A stretch of 64,000 nucleotides of DNA, taken from the NCBI RefSeq assembly GCF_008973465.1, contig NZ_WBXN01000004.1, positions 3,202,501 to 3,266,500 on the forward strand. The letters are read 5' to 3'. Both the position numbers and the translations under genes were made by a program. The notes under the pieces were generated by a model. It was not told the origin of the DNA and did not search any database. It saw only the letters and a program-made list of their open reading frames with translations. How positions within the stretch are numbered: position 1 is the first letter of the stretch; the number at the start of each line of letters is the position of its first letter. Source of the stretch: Streptomyces sp. SS1-1 (GTDB lineage: Bacteria; Actinomycetota; Actinomycetes; Streptomycetales; Streptomycetaceae). This document shows, in pieces, positions 17,741 to 30,075 of this stretch.

Positions 17741-21867
<4,127 letters not shown>

Positions 21868-21887
21868 CCTTCTCCCGCACGTGACGG

Positions 21888-21917
21888 AAAGGGCGCCCGG
21901 TGGACCGGGCGCCCTTT
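21888..21917. terminator. Strong bidirectional terminator after serC
   Basis: A 14-bp perfect stem (21888-21901 with 21904-21917) has a 2-nt gg gap. Its arms begin AAAGGGCGCC and end GGCGCCCTTT, so an A-run and a T-run flank it for both strands. It separates serC from the convergent GNAT-like gene, whose stop is at 21919. Confidence 0.85.
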
Positions 21918-21918
21918 C

Positions 21919-22560
21919 TCATCCGCGATGCGCCGCGCGCCAGGCGTCGGCCAGGGCGTCGTACCGGCGGCGCTGCTCCTCCCGCGCGTCCCGCGCCTCC
22001 TCGGCGGCCGGGTCGAGGAGGTGTCCCAGGGGCCGGGGGCGGCGCCGGAAGCCGAGCGACGCGCACCGGGCCGTGAGCGCGGGCCCCGGCGGAGCGGCGG
22101 CCACCGCGGCGCACCCGGTGGCCAGGGTCCACAGCGCCTGGGAGGCGAGCACGGGCCCGAGTCCGGCACCGCGCCACTCCGGGTCCAGCCGGACGTCCCC
22201 CAGGACGAGCAGGTCGCCGTCGGCGGACGTCACGCTGTCTCGGAACTCCCGCGAGTAGCCGCCCCGTCCGAGGTCGTAGCAGCCCATGACGGTGTGGAAG
22301 AGGGCACGGTCCTCGCCCTCCGCGTCCCCGGCCGGGAACGGGCTGAACCGCTCGTCCTGACGCAGCCGGAAGAAGGTCAGGGAGCCGACGGCCCCGCCGA
22401 CGGTGCGGTCCCGGAACCGCGCCACCCGCACCGACACCGTCCACTCCTCGACGCCGTACCGGTCGTCCACGCCGCTCAAGGACTCCCCGAGGCGGTACTC
22501 CAGCGTCAACCGGCGTGGATCGCCCGGCAGTTCCCCGATCGGGCGTCTGTACTGCTCCAT
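21919..22560 (-). CDS. GNAT-fold acetyltransferase-like protein
   Basis: 213 aa. The acetyl-CoA-binding region reads V-L-G-D-V-R-L-D-P-E-W-R-G-A-G-L-G, the expected R-x-x-G-x-G/A motif. The flanking N-terminal half (about 1-120) does not match a subfamily I know. ATG at 22560 is preferred over the ATG at 22569 because TAACAT (minus strand, 22568-22573) lies 7 nt before it, consistent with a leaderless transcript. A TGTCC-like -35 lies 17 bp further up. Substrate unknown. Confidence 0.65.
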   Translation of the reverse strand: MEQYRRPIGELPGDPRRLTLEYRLGESLSGVDDRYGVEEWTVSVRVARFRDRTVGGAVGSLTFFRLRQDERFSPFPAGDAEGEDRALFHTVMGCYDLGRGGYSREFRDSVTSADGDLLVLGDVRLDPEWRGAGLGPVLASQALWTLATGCAAVAAAPPGPALTARCASLGFRRRPRPLGHLLDPAAEEARDAREEQRRRYDALADAWRAAHRG

Positions 22561-22599
22561 GGGCCGCATGTTAACGGCGAGGACGCGGCCGGACAGCCG

Positions 22600-22636
22600 A
22601 GAGGGGCGTCCGGCGACAGTCGCCGGACGCCCCTCT
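22600..22636 (-). terminator. 18-bp hairpin after the secreted hydrolase
   Basis: Arms 22600-22617 and 22619-22636 are perfectly complementary (outer AGAGGGGCGTCC / GGACGCCCCTCT) and lie 20 bp beyond the hydrolase stop on the minus strand. It ends just before the predicted promoter of the next minus-strand gene. Confidence 0.8.
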
Positions 22637-22656
22637 GGCGTTACGTCAGGAGCGGG

Positions 22657-24240
22657 TCACCGCGCGGAACTCAGCAGGGCGCGCAGGCTGTTGCCCGCCG
22701 CCGCCTTCTGCGCCGTCGCCGGCTGCGGGGTGGGGTCGGGGAGCTTGGCGCACACCGCGTCGGCCACGCCCTTGCCGTGCGGGACCTTGCCGTTGGTGAG
22801 GTATGCCGCGAGGTGCTTGTCGAGGCAGGCGTTGCCGCTCAGCGTGATGCCGTGGTTGCCGCCGCCCTGCTCCACCACCAGGCTGGAGTTCTTCAGCAGC
22901 CGGTGCATGGTGACACCGCCCTGGTAGGGCGTGGCCGCGTCGTCCGTCGCCTGGAACAGCAGCACCGGCGGGAGCTTGCTGTTGGAGACGTTCACCGGCT
23001 TCAGCGTCTTCGTCGGCCAGAACGCGCACGGCGCGTTGTACCAGGCGTTGTTCCACGCCATGAACGGGGCCTTCTCGTGCACCGCCCAGGTGTCCTTGCG
23101 CCACTGCTTCCAGTCGCGCGGCCAGGAGGCGTCACGGCACTGCACGGCCGCGTAGACGCTGTAGCCGTTGTCACCGGAGGCGTCGATCGCGGCGATGTTG
23201 TCGTACGCCTTGACCAGCGCCGCCGTGTCGTGCTTGTTGACGTACGCCGAGAACGTCTTGGCGAGCGTCGGCCAGTAGCCGTTGTAGTAGCCGCCCGGTA
23301 TGAAGATGTCCTCCAGCTCGGAGGCGCCGACCTTGCCGCCGGCCGGCTTCTTCGCCAGGGCCGCCCGCATGGCGTACCACTTGGCCTCGATCTTCTTCGC
23401 GCTGGTGCCGAGCTTGTACGTGGAGTCGTACTTGGCGACCCACGCCGTGAACGCCTTGTGCCGCTTGTCGAAGGCGTAGTCCTGCTGGATGTTGTCCTCG
23501 TACCAGACACCGGTCGGGTCGACGATCGAGTCCAGCACCAGGCGCCGCACCCGCTCGGGGAACAGCTTGGCGTAGACGGCGCCGAGGTAGGTGCCGTACG
23601 AGTAGCCGAAGTAGTTGATCTTCGACGCGCCTAGGCCCTTGCGGATCGAGTCCATGTCCTTCACGGCGCTGACCGTGTCGATGTAGGGCAGGACGGCCGC
23701 GTACTTCGTGCCGCAGGCCTTGGCGAAGGCCTTGGTGCGCTCCAGGTTGGCCTTCTCCAGCGCCGGGGTGCTCGGCACGGCGTCGGGGCGCACGGGGTCG
23801 AAGTGGCCCGGCCTGCAGTCGATGGCGGGCTCGCTCTCGCCCACGCCGCGCGGGTCGAAGCCGATGACGTCGTACTGGGCGGCGACCGCCTTGGGCAGGG
23901 AGGAGGCGACGAACTCGGCCAGCCCCAGTCCGCTTCCGCCCGGGCCGCCGGGGTTGACGAGCAGCGGGCCCTGGGATTTGCGCGCGGTGTGCGGCACGCG
24001 GGAGAGGGCCAGCTTGATCTGCTTCCCGTGCGGCTTCGCGTAGTCGAGCGGCACCTTGATCGATCCGCACTGGAGTGTCGGGGTGTCGTCCGTCCCGCAC
24101 TTCTTCCAGGTGACCTTCGCCGCGGCGGTGGCCAGGGCGGTGTTCGCGGAGTGGGACGCGCTGGCGCTGGCGGGGACGGCGGTGAGCGTCCCGGCCAGGA
24201 CGACCGTGGCGCCGCACAGTACGGCTGCGCTTCTTCTCAT
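22657..24240 (-). CDS. Secreted alpha/beta-hydrolase, tripeptidyl aminopeptidase (Tap/SlpD) type
   Basis: 527 aa. A signal peptide (about 1-28, R-R-S-A-A-V-L-C-G ... A-S-A-S-A) is followed by a peptidase S33-type alpha/beta-hydrolase. The oxyanion region is N-P-G-G-P-G-G-S-G, the nucleophile Ser lies in G-Y-S-Y-G-T, the acid probably in A-T-D-D-A-A-T-P, and the catalytic His in G-N-H-G-I. Cysteines near the C-terminus (C-L-D-K, V-C-A-K) fit the C-terminal TAP domain. Streptomyces secrete several such enzymes that trim N-terminal tripeptides. ATG at 24240 gives a proper signal peptide; a longer in-frame extension exists but lacks one. Confidence 0.88.
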   Translation of the reverse strand: MRRSAAVLCGATVVLAGTLTAVPASASASHSANTALATAAAKVTWKKCGTDDTPTLQCGSIKVPLDYAKPHGKQIKLALSRVPHTARKSQGPLLVNPGGPGGSGLGLAEFVASSLPKAVAAQYDVIGFDPRGVGESEPAIDCRPGHFDPVRPDAVPSTPALEKANLERTKAFAKACGTKYAAVLPYIDTVSAVKDMDSIRKGLGASKINYFGYSYGTYLGAVYAKLFPERVRRLVLDSIVDPTGVWYEDNIQQDYAFDKRHKAFTAWVAKYDSTYKLGTSAKKIEAKWYAMRAALAKKPAGGKVGASELEDIFIPGGYYNGYWPTLAKTFSAYVNKHDTAALVKAYDNIAAIDASGDNGYSVYAAVQCRDASWPRDWKQWRKDTWAVHEKAPFMAWNNAWYNAPCAFWPTKTLKPVNVSNSKLPPVLLFQATDDAATPYQGGVTMHRLLKNSSLVVEQGGGNHGITLSGNACLDKHLAAYLTNGKVPHGKGVADAVCAKLPDPTPQPATAQKAAAGNSLRALLSSAR

Positions 24241-24432
24241 GGAGTCTCTCGCAACGGTGAGGGGACAGACCCGCGAGTGACGCGGGCCGACCGGCATCGT
24301 CGCGGAAGCGCGCACCGCGCATGGGCGAATTCGAGCAAGACTTGACCAAATCGAGGCACAGTCAGCTCTCAAGAGCCGCTCAGGAACGGGGAGTTCCCGC
24401 CATACCCGGACAGACTGCCGACACTCGCGGCC

Positions 24433-25404
24433 TCACGCCCGCCGGAACAGCCTCCGCAGCGCGAACAGCACCACCAGGACCGCCGCCACGGCCACCGCGC
24501 CGGCCTTGAGGGTGCCGTCCGTGCCGCCGTCGCCGTCCGAGGAGGCCGAATCGCCGCCGGACGACGACGCGTCGGACTCGCTGCCTCCCGGCGCGTCCTT
24601 CGCCACCACCCTGCTGTTCAGACCCTCGCTGCCCAGCATGATCTTGCTTCCGTCGGGCGAGTACGACACCGACTCCCCCTGCCCGAGCGGCACGCTGACC
24701 CGCTCCAGGCGCTTGAGCTTCCCGCCGTTCCAGTCGTAGGCGAGCCCCCCGAAGTAGCCGCGTACGACGAGCCTCCTGCCGTCCGGTGAGAAGGCGGCGT
24801 CGGTGGCCCACAGGTCGACGGGCGTGGTCGGCTCGAAGACGTTCGTGCCGGACGGGGACAGCTTCTCCGGCCCCACGTACAGGTGCCCGCCCTCCTCCTG
24901 CTTGTCGATGATGTAGACGCGCCCGGTCTTCGGGTGCACCACCATCGACTCGGCGTCCCGGGGGCCGTCGGAGTACTTCACGACGTACTGCGTGGCACGG
25001 ACCGTCTGGTCCTTCAGGACCTTCGGCTCGGGCAGCCTGTAGACCCACACATAGGGCCACTCCACACCGTCGTTGTCCCCGATGTCGCCGACGTACAGCT
25101 GGTTGTCGGGACCCATGGAGATCGCCTCCACGTCCCGCGGGGTGCCCACGCCGGTCATCGTGATCCGGGCGACCGTCTTGCCGGTGGCGCTGTCGACGGC
25201 GTACAGGTAGGCGCCGGTGTCCTGGTCGTTGTGCGTCCAGTAGATCCCCTTGTGCTGCCGGGAGGCGGCCAGGCCGCTGGACTCGGTGATCCGCGGGTCC
25301 TTGATCGTGAAGTCCTCGTTCCCGGCTCCGTCGGCGGCGGACGCGGGCAGCGTCAGCGCACCGGTGAGCAGGACCCCGGCGAGTATGGCGAGCGGTCGGC
25401 GCAT
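24433..25404 (-). CDS. Membrane-anchored extracellular beta-propeller-like protein
   Basis: 323 aa. Signal peptide about 1-26 (ending L-P-A-S-A-A-D), a beta-rich domain with repeated strands such as G-I-Y-W-T-H-N-D-Q-D-T-G-A-Y-L-Y-A-V-D, G-R-V-Y-I-I-D-K and D-A-A-F-S-P-D-G-R-R-L-V-V-R-G, then a Ser/Asp/Gly linker (about 265-290), one membrane helix and R-R-L-F-R-R-A. It is therefore anchored by its C-terminus with the propeller outside. Function unknown; possibly binding or surface-protein assembly. ATG at 25404 chosen because it begins the signal peptide. The 192-bp region between it and the hydrolase start holds no gene. Confidence 0.75.
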   Translation of the reverse strand: MRRPLAILAGVLLTGALTLPASAADGAGNEDFTIKDPRITESSGLAASRQHKGIYWTHNDQDTGAYLYAVDSATGKTVARITMTGVGTPRDVEAISMGPDNQLYVGDIGDNDGVEWPYVWVYRLPEPKVLKDQTVRATQYVVKYSDGPRDAESMVVHPKTGRVYIIDKQEEGGHLYVGPEKLSPSGTNVFEPTTPVDLWATDAAFSPDGRRLVVRGYFGGLAYDWNGGKLKRLERVSVPLGQGESVSYSPDGSKIMLGSEGLNSRVVAKDAPGGSESDASSSGGDSASSDGDGGTDGTLKAGAVAVAAVLVVLFALRRLFRRA

Positions 25405-25537
25405 GCCCCAAGCCTGCCATCCCGCCCGGGCGTTCGGAGCCGGGGTCCGCGAGGCCCGGCGCGGGCGGGGCACCGCGTGGCGGGCTTCACACCCCACCGG
25501 CTCCTCGCACCCCCCGGAGATCGTCCATCATGAGCGG

Positions 25538-26215
25538 ATGCTCAGGTTCATGCCCGTCGGCGACTCCATCACCATCGGCAGCGCCGGCGAACACACATGG
25601 CGCTACCGCATGTGGCAGCACCTGCGGGACACCTACGGCGGTCCCTTCGCCCTCGTCGGCCCGCGCGAGACGCTGTACGACAAGGCCACGGAGGCCCCGG
25701 ACTCGTACGAGTACGCCGACCCCGACTTCCCCCGCGCCCACCTGGCCGGCTGGGGCGAGGGCTGGCAGCACATGGCCCCGCTGATCGCCGACGCGGTCCG
25801 CGCGCACCGGGCCGACGTGCTCCTCGTCTCGCTGGGCCTGATCGACCTGGGCTTCTACACGAACGCCGAGCAGACGGCCGAGAACGTGCGGGCCTTCGTC
25901 GCCGAGGCCCGCACGGCCAACCCGCGCGTGCGGATCGTCGTACTGCCGGTCATCCCGAACGTGCGGGCCACGAACGACGCCCCCTTCGCCGCGCAGGTCA
26001 CCCGCTTCAACGAACTCCTCGCGAAGGCGGTCGCCGATCTGGACCAGCCCCGCTCCCCGCTGCTGCTGGCGTCCCCGCCGCCGTCGTACGCCATCGACCT
26101 GGACACATACGACGGCACCCACCCGAACGCGAGCGGTGAGCACAAGATCGCCGCCGCCTTCGCGGACGCGATGCACCAGGCGTGGGACCTGGGCGAGCCG
26201 TACACCGCTGTGTGA
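25538..26215 (+). CDS. SGNH/GDSL-type hydrolase, cytoplasmic, atypical block III
   Basis: 225 aa. Block I is F-M-P-V-G-D-S-I-T-I-G with the nucleophile Ser. Block V is D-G-T-H-P-N-A-S-G with the catalytic Asp and His. Block III, normally G-x-N-D with the oxyanion Asn, reads S-L-G-L-I-D-L-G, so Asn is replaced by Ile. There is no signal peptide. The ATG at 25538 opens directly onto the conserved region; CATCAT lies 6 nt before it, possibly a weak -10 for a leaderless mRNA. Esterase substrate unknown. Confidence 0.75.
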   Translation: MLRFMPVGDSITIGSAGEHTWRYRMWQHLRDTYGGPFALVGPRETLYDKATEAPDSYEYADPDFPRAHLAGWGEGWQHMAPLIADAVRAHRADVLLVSLGLIDLGFYTNAEQTAENVRAFVAEARTANPRVRIVVLPVIPNVRATNDAPFAAQVTRFNELLAKAVADLDQPRSPLLLASPPPSYAIDLDTYDGTHPNASGEHKIAAAFADAMHQAWDLGEPYTAV

Positions 26216-26300
26216 GCTTCGTCTCCGTACCGAGGTCACCGTGCGTATCGTTGTACAGCGCGGTCGCACCGACCGTGGACGGCCGGGGAGGAGCGCCACG

Positions 26301-26885
26301 ATGACCGTCCTCGAAGACAGGATCGCGATGGCCGACGACAACGCCCAGCGCCTCGACCAGTGGTTCGAGCTGATTGAGCGGATGGTCCCCGAGGGTCACA
26401 AAGCCGAGGTCGTCGAGGGGGCCGTCCACATGGTGCCGCAGCGGGACACGCACTGGGAGATCACTCGCCGGATCATCCACGCGCTGGAGGACAGGTTCGG
26501 CAGGGACATCAACGTGAAGTCGGACGTACGCATCGACTTCCCCGGCTTCGAGAACGGCTTCTGCCCCGACGTGATGAAGCTGCGTGACGACGCGGAACGC
26601 GACCCGGAGCGCGGCTGGCGCCACGAGGACGTCGAATTCGTCGCCGCGGTCATCTCCCGTGGGACCGGCATGAACGACTACGGCCCGAAGAAGGCCGCGT
26701 ACGCGGAGGCCGGGGTTCCCGTCTACCTCGTCGCCGATCCCTACCAGGGCCGCTGCCACCTCTTCACCGACCCCAAGGACGGCGAGTACCGCACGGAGTC
26801 CAGGTACGACTTCGGCGAGCGGATGGATCTGACCCACACCCCCCTCGACCTCGCCCTCGACACGGCCACGTTCCCCCGCGACTAG
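26301..26885 (+). CDS. Uma2-family (PD-(D/E)xK fold) protein with substituted catalytic Glu
   Basis: 194 aa. The family hallmarks are C-P-D-V-M-K-L (Asp90) and the D-Y-G-P-K-K-A-A-Y-A-E-A-G-V-P-V-Y-L-V-A-D-P tail. The usual A-E-V-x-S segment reads A-A-V-I-S, with Ala116 where the metal-binding Glu is expected. The Uma2 family is very numerous in Streptomyces and of uncertain role. GGGGAGGAG precedes the ATG at 26301. It could be an inactive nuclease-like protein. Confidence 0.75.
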   Translation: MTVLEDRIAMADDNAQRLDQWFELIERMVPEGHKAEVVEGAVHMVPQRDTHWEITRRIIHALEDRFGRDINVKSDVRIDFPGFENGFCPDVMKLRDDAERDPERGWRHEDVEFVAAVISRGTGMNDYGPKKAAYAEAGVPVYLVADPYQGRCHLFTDPKDGEYRTESRYDFGERMDLTHTPLDLALDTATFPRD

Positions 26886-26901
26886 AACCTACGCCCTTGC
26901 C

Positions 26902-26915
26902 TGGAGCGCACTCCA
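26902..26915 (+). promoter_or_regulatory. MerR-like operator upstream of the aldo/keto reductase
   Basis: TGGAG-CGCA-CTCCA is an inverted repeat just upstream of the reductase. It follows TTGCCT (26897-26902, possible -35). A dyad lying between the -35 and -10 boxes is the layout used by MerR activators. No clear -10 is visible, so confidence is limited. Confidence 0.35.
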
Positions 26916-26934
26916 AGCCGTTGGCTAGGTGGTC

Positions 26935-27927
26935 ATGGAGTACACGCAGCTCGGACGCACGGGACTCAAGGTCAGCCGACTCGTCCTCGGCACGATGAAC
27001 TTCGGACCGCAGACCGACGAGGCCGACAGCCACGCGATCATGGACGCGGCGCTGGACGCCGGCATCAACTTCTTCGACACCGCCAACGTCTACGGGTGGG
27101 GCGAGAACAAGGGCCGCACCGAGGAGATCATCGGCAACTGGTTCGCCCAGGGCGGCGACCGGCGCGACAAGGTCGTCCTCGCCACCAAGGTGTACGGCAA
27201 CATGGGCGCCGACGGCGAGGTCTGGCCCAACCACGACAAGCTCTCCGCGCTGAACATCCGGCGCGCGGTCGACGCCAGCCTGAAGCGGCTCCAGACCGAC
27301 CACATCGACGTCTACCAGTTCCACCACATCGACCGGGACACCCCGTTCGACGAGATCTGGCAGGCGATCGACGTACTGGTGCAGCAGGGCAAGATCCTCT
27401 ACGTCGGGTCCTCCAACTTCCCCGGATACAAGATCGCCCAGGCCAACGAGACCGCCGCCCGGCGCGGCGGCACCATCGGCCTGGTCAGCGAGCAGTGCCT
27501 GTACAACCTCTACGAGCGCCGCGCCGAGATGGAGGTGATCCCCGCAGCCCGGGACTACGGCCTCGGAGTCATCCCCTGGTCGCCGCTGCACGGCGGACTG
27601 CTGGGCGGGGTGCTGAAGAAGCAGGCCGAGGGCGGGCGCCGGGCGTCCGGGCGGGCGGCGGACACCCTCGCCGACCCGGCGGCGCGCGCCCGCCTGCAGG
27701 CGTACGAGGACCTGCTCGACAAGCACGGTCTGGAGCCCGGCGAGGTCGCCCTGGCCTGGCTGCTCACCCGGCCCGGCGTCACGGGCCCGATCGTCGGCCC
27801 CCGCACGGCCGGTCAGCTGGAGTCGGCGCTGCGGGCCGTGGAGCTGGAGCTGAGCCAGGAGCTGCTGGACGGGCTGGACGAGGTGTTCCCGGGCCCGGGA
27901 CCGTCACCGGAGGCGTTCGCCTGGTAG
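26935..27927 (+). CDS. Aldo/keto reductase
   Basis: 330 aa, NADPH-dependent. It shows the AKR barrel with the catalytic tetrad: Asp and Tyr in F-F-D-T-A-N-V-Y-G, Lys in V-V-L-A-T-K-V-Y-G, and His in Y-Q-F-H-H-I-D-R-D-T-P. The cofactor end reads G-P-I-V-G-P-R-T-A. It is nearest to the KvBeta/YghZ-like branch. The ATG at 26935 gives the family start M-E-Y-T-Q-L-G-R-T-G-L; a GTG at 26929 is also possible. The only reductase here preceded by a MerR-like site, which suggests electrophile or aldehyde stress. Confidence 0.88.
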   Translation: MEYTQLGRTGLKVSRLVLGTMNFGPQTDEADSHAIMDAALDAGINFFDTANVYGWGENKGRTEEIIGNWFAQGGDRRDKVVLATKVYGNMGADGEVWPNHDKLSALNIRRAVDASLKRLQTDHIDVYQFHHIDRDTPFDEIWQAIDVLVQQGKILYVGSSNFPGYKIAQANETAARRGGTIGLVSEQCLYNLYERRAEMEVIPAARDYGLGVIPWSPLHGGLLGGVLKKQAEGGRRASGRAADTLADPAARARLQAYEDLLDKHGLEPGEVALAWLLTRPGVTGPIVGPRTAGQLESALRAVELELSQELLDGLDEVFPGPGPSPEAFAW

Positions 27928-27983
27928 GGGCGCTCCCAGCGCTCCCAGGCACCTGAGGGGCGGCGTGAGGGCGTCGGCTTCCG

Positions 27984-28073
27984 TCAGCGTCCGAGCGCCG
28001 CCGCCAGGGCCACGAGGACGAACATCAGCACGAGCGCACCGGCCATGATCCGGTTACGGGTTTTCGGGTCCAC
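27984..28073 (-). CDS. 29-aa single-pass membrane micro-protein
   Basis: GTG to TGA encodes a short basic N-terminus (V-D-P-K-T-R-N-R-I-M) and one hydrophobic helix (A-G-A-L-V-L-M-F-V-L-V-A-L-A-A-A-L-G), ending G-R. It starts 10 bp after the stop of the phosphodiesterase gene on the same strand, so it is the downstream partner in that transcript. Too short for normal gene finders; the clean membrane-helix pattern and positive N-terminus support it. Function unknown. Confidence 0.6.
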   Translation of the reverse strand: MDPKTRNRIMAGALVLMFVLVALAAALGR

Positions 28074-28083
28074 GCCATCGAGG

Positions 28084-28656
28084 TTAACCGGCGCCGCCGA
28101 ACGGGCGACGGGCGACCACCTCGTAGCGGGGCTGCTCGCCCGGCACGCCGGAGGTGGGCAGCCGGCTGCGGACCAGCGCCAGCTCGGTCACCGTCCAGGT
28201 GCGGCTCGCGAAGTCCGCGAGGGCCGTCACATACGGCCGGGTGTCCACGGCGGTACGGCTGCGGGCCAGCGTCAGATGGGCCGTGTACCGGCGGTGCTCC
28301 CCCATCGGCACGCCCGCCTTCACGGCCGCCGCCTCACAGCGCCCGGCCAGCACGCGCAGGGCGGGCACATCGCCGCGCGCTCCCGTCCACAGGGCCCGCC
28401 CGTGCCCGAACTGGCCCCCTCCGTGCAGCGCCAGCGGGAAGGGGGAGGTCCGGTGCGCGGCGCGTTCCAGACGGGCGGACAGTTCGGGGAACAGCGCGTC
28501 GTCGACCTCGCCGAAGAAGGCGAGGGTGAGGTGCCGGCCGGGGCTGGCGGTCCAGCGCAGCCGGTCGGCACCGGGCAGCTCCCGCAGGGCGGCGACCTCG
28601 GTGTCCAGTTCCCGTAGAACGTCGTCCGGGGGCAGCACGGCGGCGAAGAGTCTCAT
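28084..28656 (-). CDS. thpR: RNA 2',3'-cyclic phosphodiesterase (2'-5' RNA ligase family)
   Basis: 190 aa. Two H-x-T-x motifs, R-H-L-T-L-A-F-F-G and A-H-L-T-L-A-R-S, define the 2H phosphoesterase superfamily. The N-terminus M-R-L-F-A-A-V-L-P-P matches ThpR/LigT. The protein hydrolyses 2',3'-cyclic ends and, reversibly, joins 2'-5' RNA bonds. It lies 41 bp after the MFS gene and is followed by the 29-aa membrane ORF. Confidence 0.87.
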   Translation of the reverse strand: MRLFAAVLPPDDVLRELDTEVAALRELPGADRLRWTASPGRHLTLAFFGEVDDALFPELSARLERAAHRTSPFPLALHGGGQFGHGRALWTGARGDVPALRVLAGRCEAAAVKAGVPMGEHRRYTAHLTLARSRTAVDTRPYVTALADFASRTWTVTELALVRSRLPTSGVPGEQPRYEVVARRPFGGAG

Positions 28657-28697
28657 GGGGAGAGTCTCGCCGCCGTGCCCGTGTCCGTCCCGGGGAC

Positions 28698-30050
28698 TCA
28701 GGCGGCCGTGGCCAGCCGCTCGCGCTCGCGCGGCACGAACCGCACCTTCGGGTGCCCGTGGCACCAGCCGACGGCGAGGCGCAGTCCGCCGACGCGGGCC
28801 AGGACCAGGGCGACCGCGACGGCCGCGGCGGCGGTGACGGCGCCGCCCGAGGCGAGGCCGGCCCGGACGCCGTACGCGTCCGTGACCCAGCCGGCGATCG
28901 GCGCGCCGATGGGGGCGCCGCCCATGAAGACCATCATGTAGAGGGCCATCACCCGGCCGCGCATGCTCGGGTCGGTGCCCATCTGGATGCTGCTGTTGGC
29001 GGTGACGTTGACCGTCATGCCGAACATGCCGATGGGCACCATGAGCACGGCGAACAGCCACATCGAGGGGGCGACGGCCGCCACGATCTCCATCGTGCCG
29101 AAGGCGACGGCCCCGGCGATCAGCACCCGCATCCGGGCCGTGCCGCGCCGGGCGGCGAGCAGCGCCCCGGCGAGGGAGCCGACGGCCATCAGGGTGTTGA
29201 AGAGGCTGTAGGAGCCGGCGCCCGCGTCGAAGACGTCGTCGGCGAAGGCGGACAGGAAGACCGGGAAGTTGAAGCCGAAGGTGCTGACGAACCCGGCGAG
29301 GACGATGGTCCAGATCAGGTCCGGGCGCCCGGCGACATAGTGCAGGCCCTCGCGCAGCTGTCCCTTGCGGCGCGGCGCCCGTTCGACGACGTGCAGCTCG
29401 CGGGCCCGCATCATGAGCAGCCCGGTGATGGGCGCGACGAAGGACAGGCCGTTCGCGAGGAACGCCCAGCCGGTGCCGACGCCGGTGATCATCAGGCCGG
29501 CCACGGCGGGGCCGACGAGCCGGGCGGACTGGAAGTTCGCGGAGTTGAGGCTGACGGCGTTCTGGAGCTGGCCGGGGCCGACCATCTCGGAGACGAACGA
29601 CTGCCGGGCCGGGTTGTCGAGGACGGTCGCGAGGCCGACGAAGAGGGCGGCCAGGTAGACGTGCCAGACCTGGACGTGTCCGGTGAGGGTGAGGGCGGCC
29701 AGCGCGATGCCGGTGAGGGCCATCGCGGACTGCGTGACGATCAGCGTGGGGCGCTTGGGCAGCCGGTCGACGAGGACGCCGCCGTACAGTCCGAGCAGCA
29801 GCATGGGCAGGAACTGCAGGGCCGTGGTGATGCCGACGGCGGTGGCGGAGCCGGTGAGGCTGAGCACCAGCCAGTCCTGGGCGATGCGCTGCATCCAGGT
29901 GCCGGTGTTGGAGACGACCTGGCCGAGGAAGAACAGCCGGTAGTTCCGGATCCGGAGCGAGCTGAACATCGAGGAGCGGCGCTCGGGGGCGGGCGGGGAG
30001 TCGTGGGTGGTCGGTGCGGGGGCGGAGTCTGCTCCGGGTCCCGAACTCAA
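28698..30050 (-). CDS. MFS exporter (DHA3-like) under MarR control
   Basis: 450 aa with about 12 hydrophobic helices. The N-terminus F-S-S-L-R-I-R-N-Y-R-L-F-F-L-G-Q is typical of MFS_3-type exporters, with V-D-R-L-P-K-R-P between helices 2 and 3 and D-N-P-A-R-Q-S-F-V-S-E-M in helix 5. The start is TTG at 30050 with GGAGG 8 nt before it; a Pro/Ala-rich 25-residue cytoplasmic tail precedes helix 1. It lies 25 bp after the marR gene, so both share a transcript. Likely drug or metabolite efflux. Confidence 0.86.
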   Translation of the reverse strand: MSSGPGADSAPAPTTHDSPPAPERRSSMFSSLRIRNYRLFFLGQVVSNTGTWMQRIAQDWLVLSLTGSATAVGITTALQFLPMLLLGLYGGVLVDRLPKRPTLIVTQSAMALTGIALAALTLTGHVQVWHVYLAALFVGLATVLDNPARQSFVSEMVGPGQLQNAVSLNSANFQSARLVGPAVAGLMITGVGTGWAFLANGLSFVAPITGLLMMRARELHVVERAPRRKGQLREGLHYVAGRPDLIWTIVLAGFVSTFGFNFPVFLSAFADDVFDAGAGSYSLFNTLMAVGSLAGALLAARRGTARMRVLIAGAVAFGTMEIVAAVAPSMWLFAVLMVPIGMFGMTVNVTANSSIQMGTDPSMRGRVMALYMMVFMGGAPIGAPIAGWVTDAYGVRAGLASGGAVTAAAAVAVALVLARVGGLRLAVGWCHGHPKVRFVPRERERLATAA

Positions 30051-30075
30051 AAGTGGTCGCCTCCTTGGTGACTGC

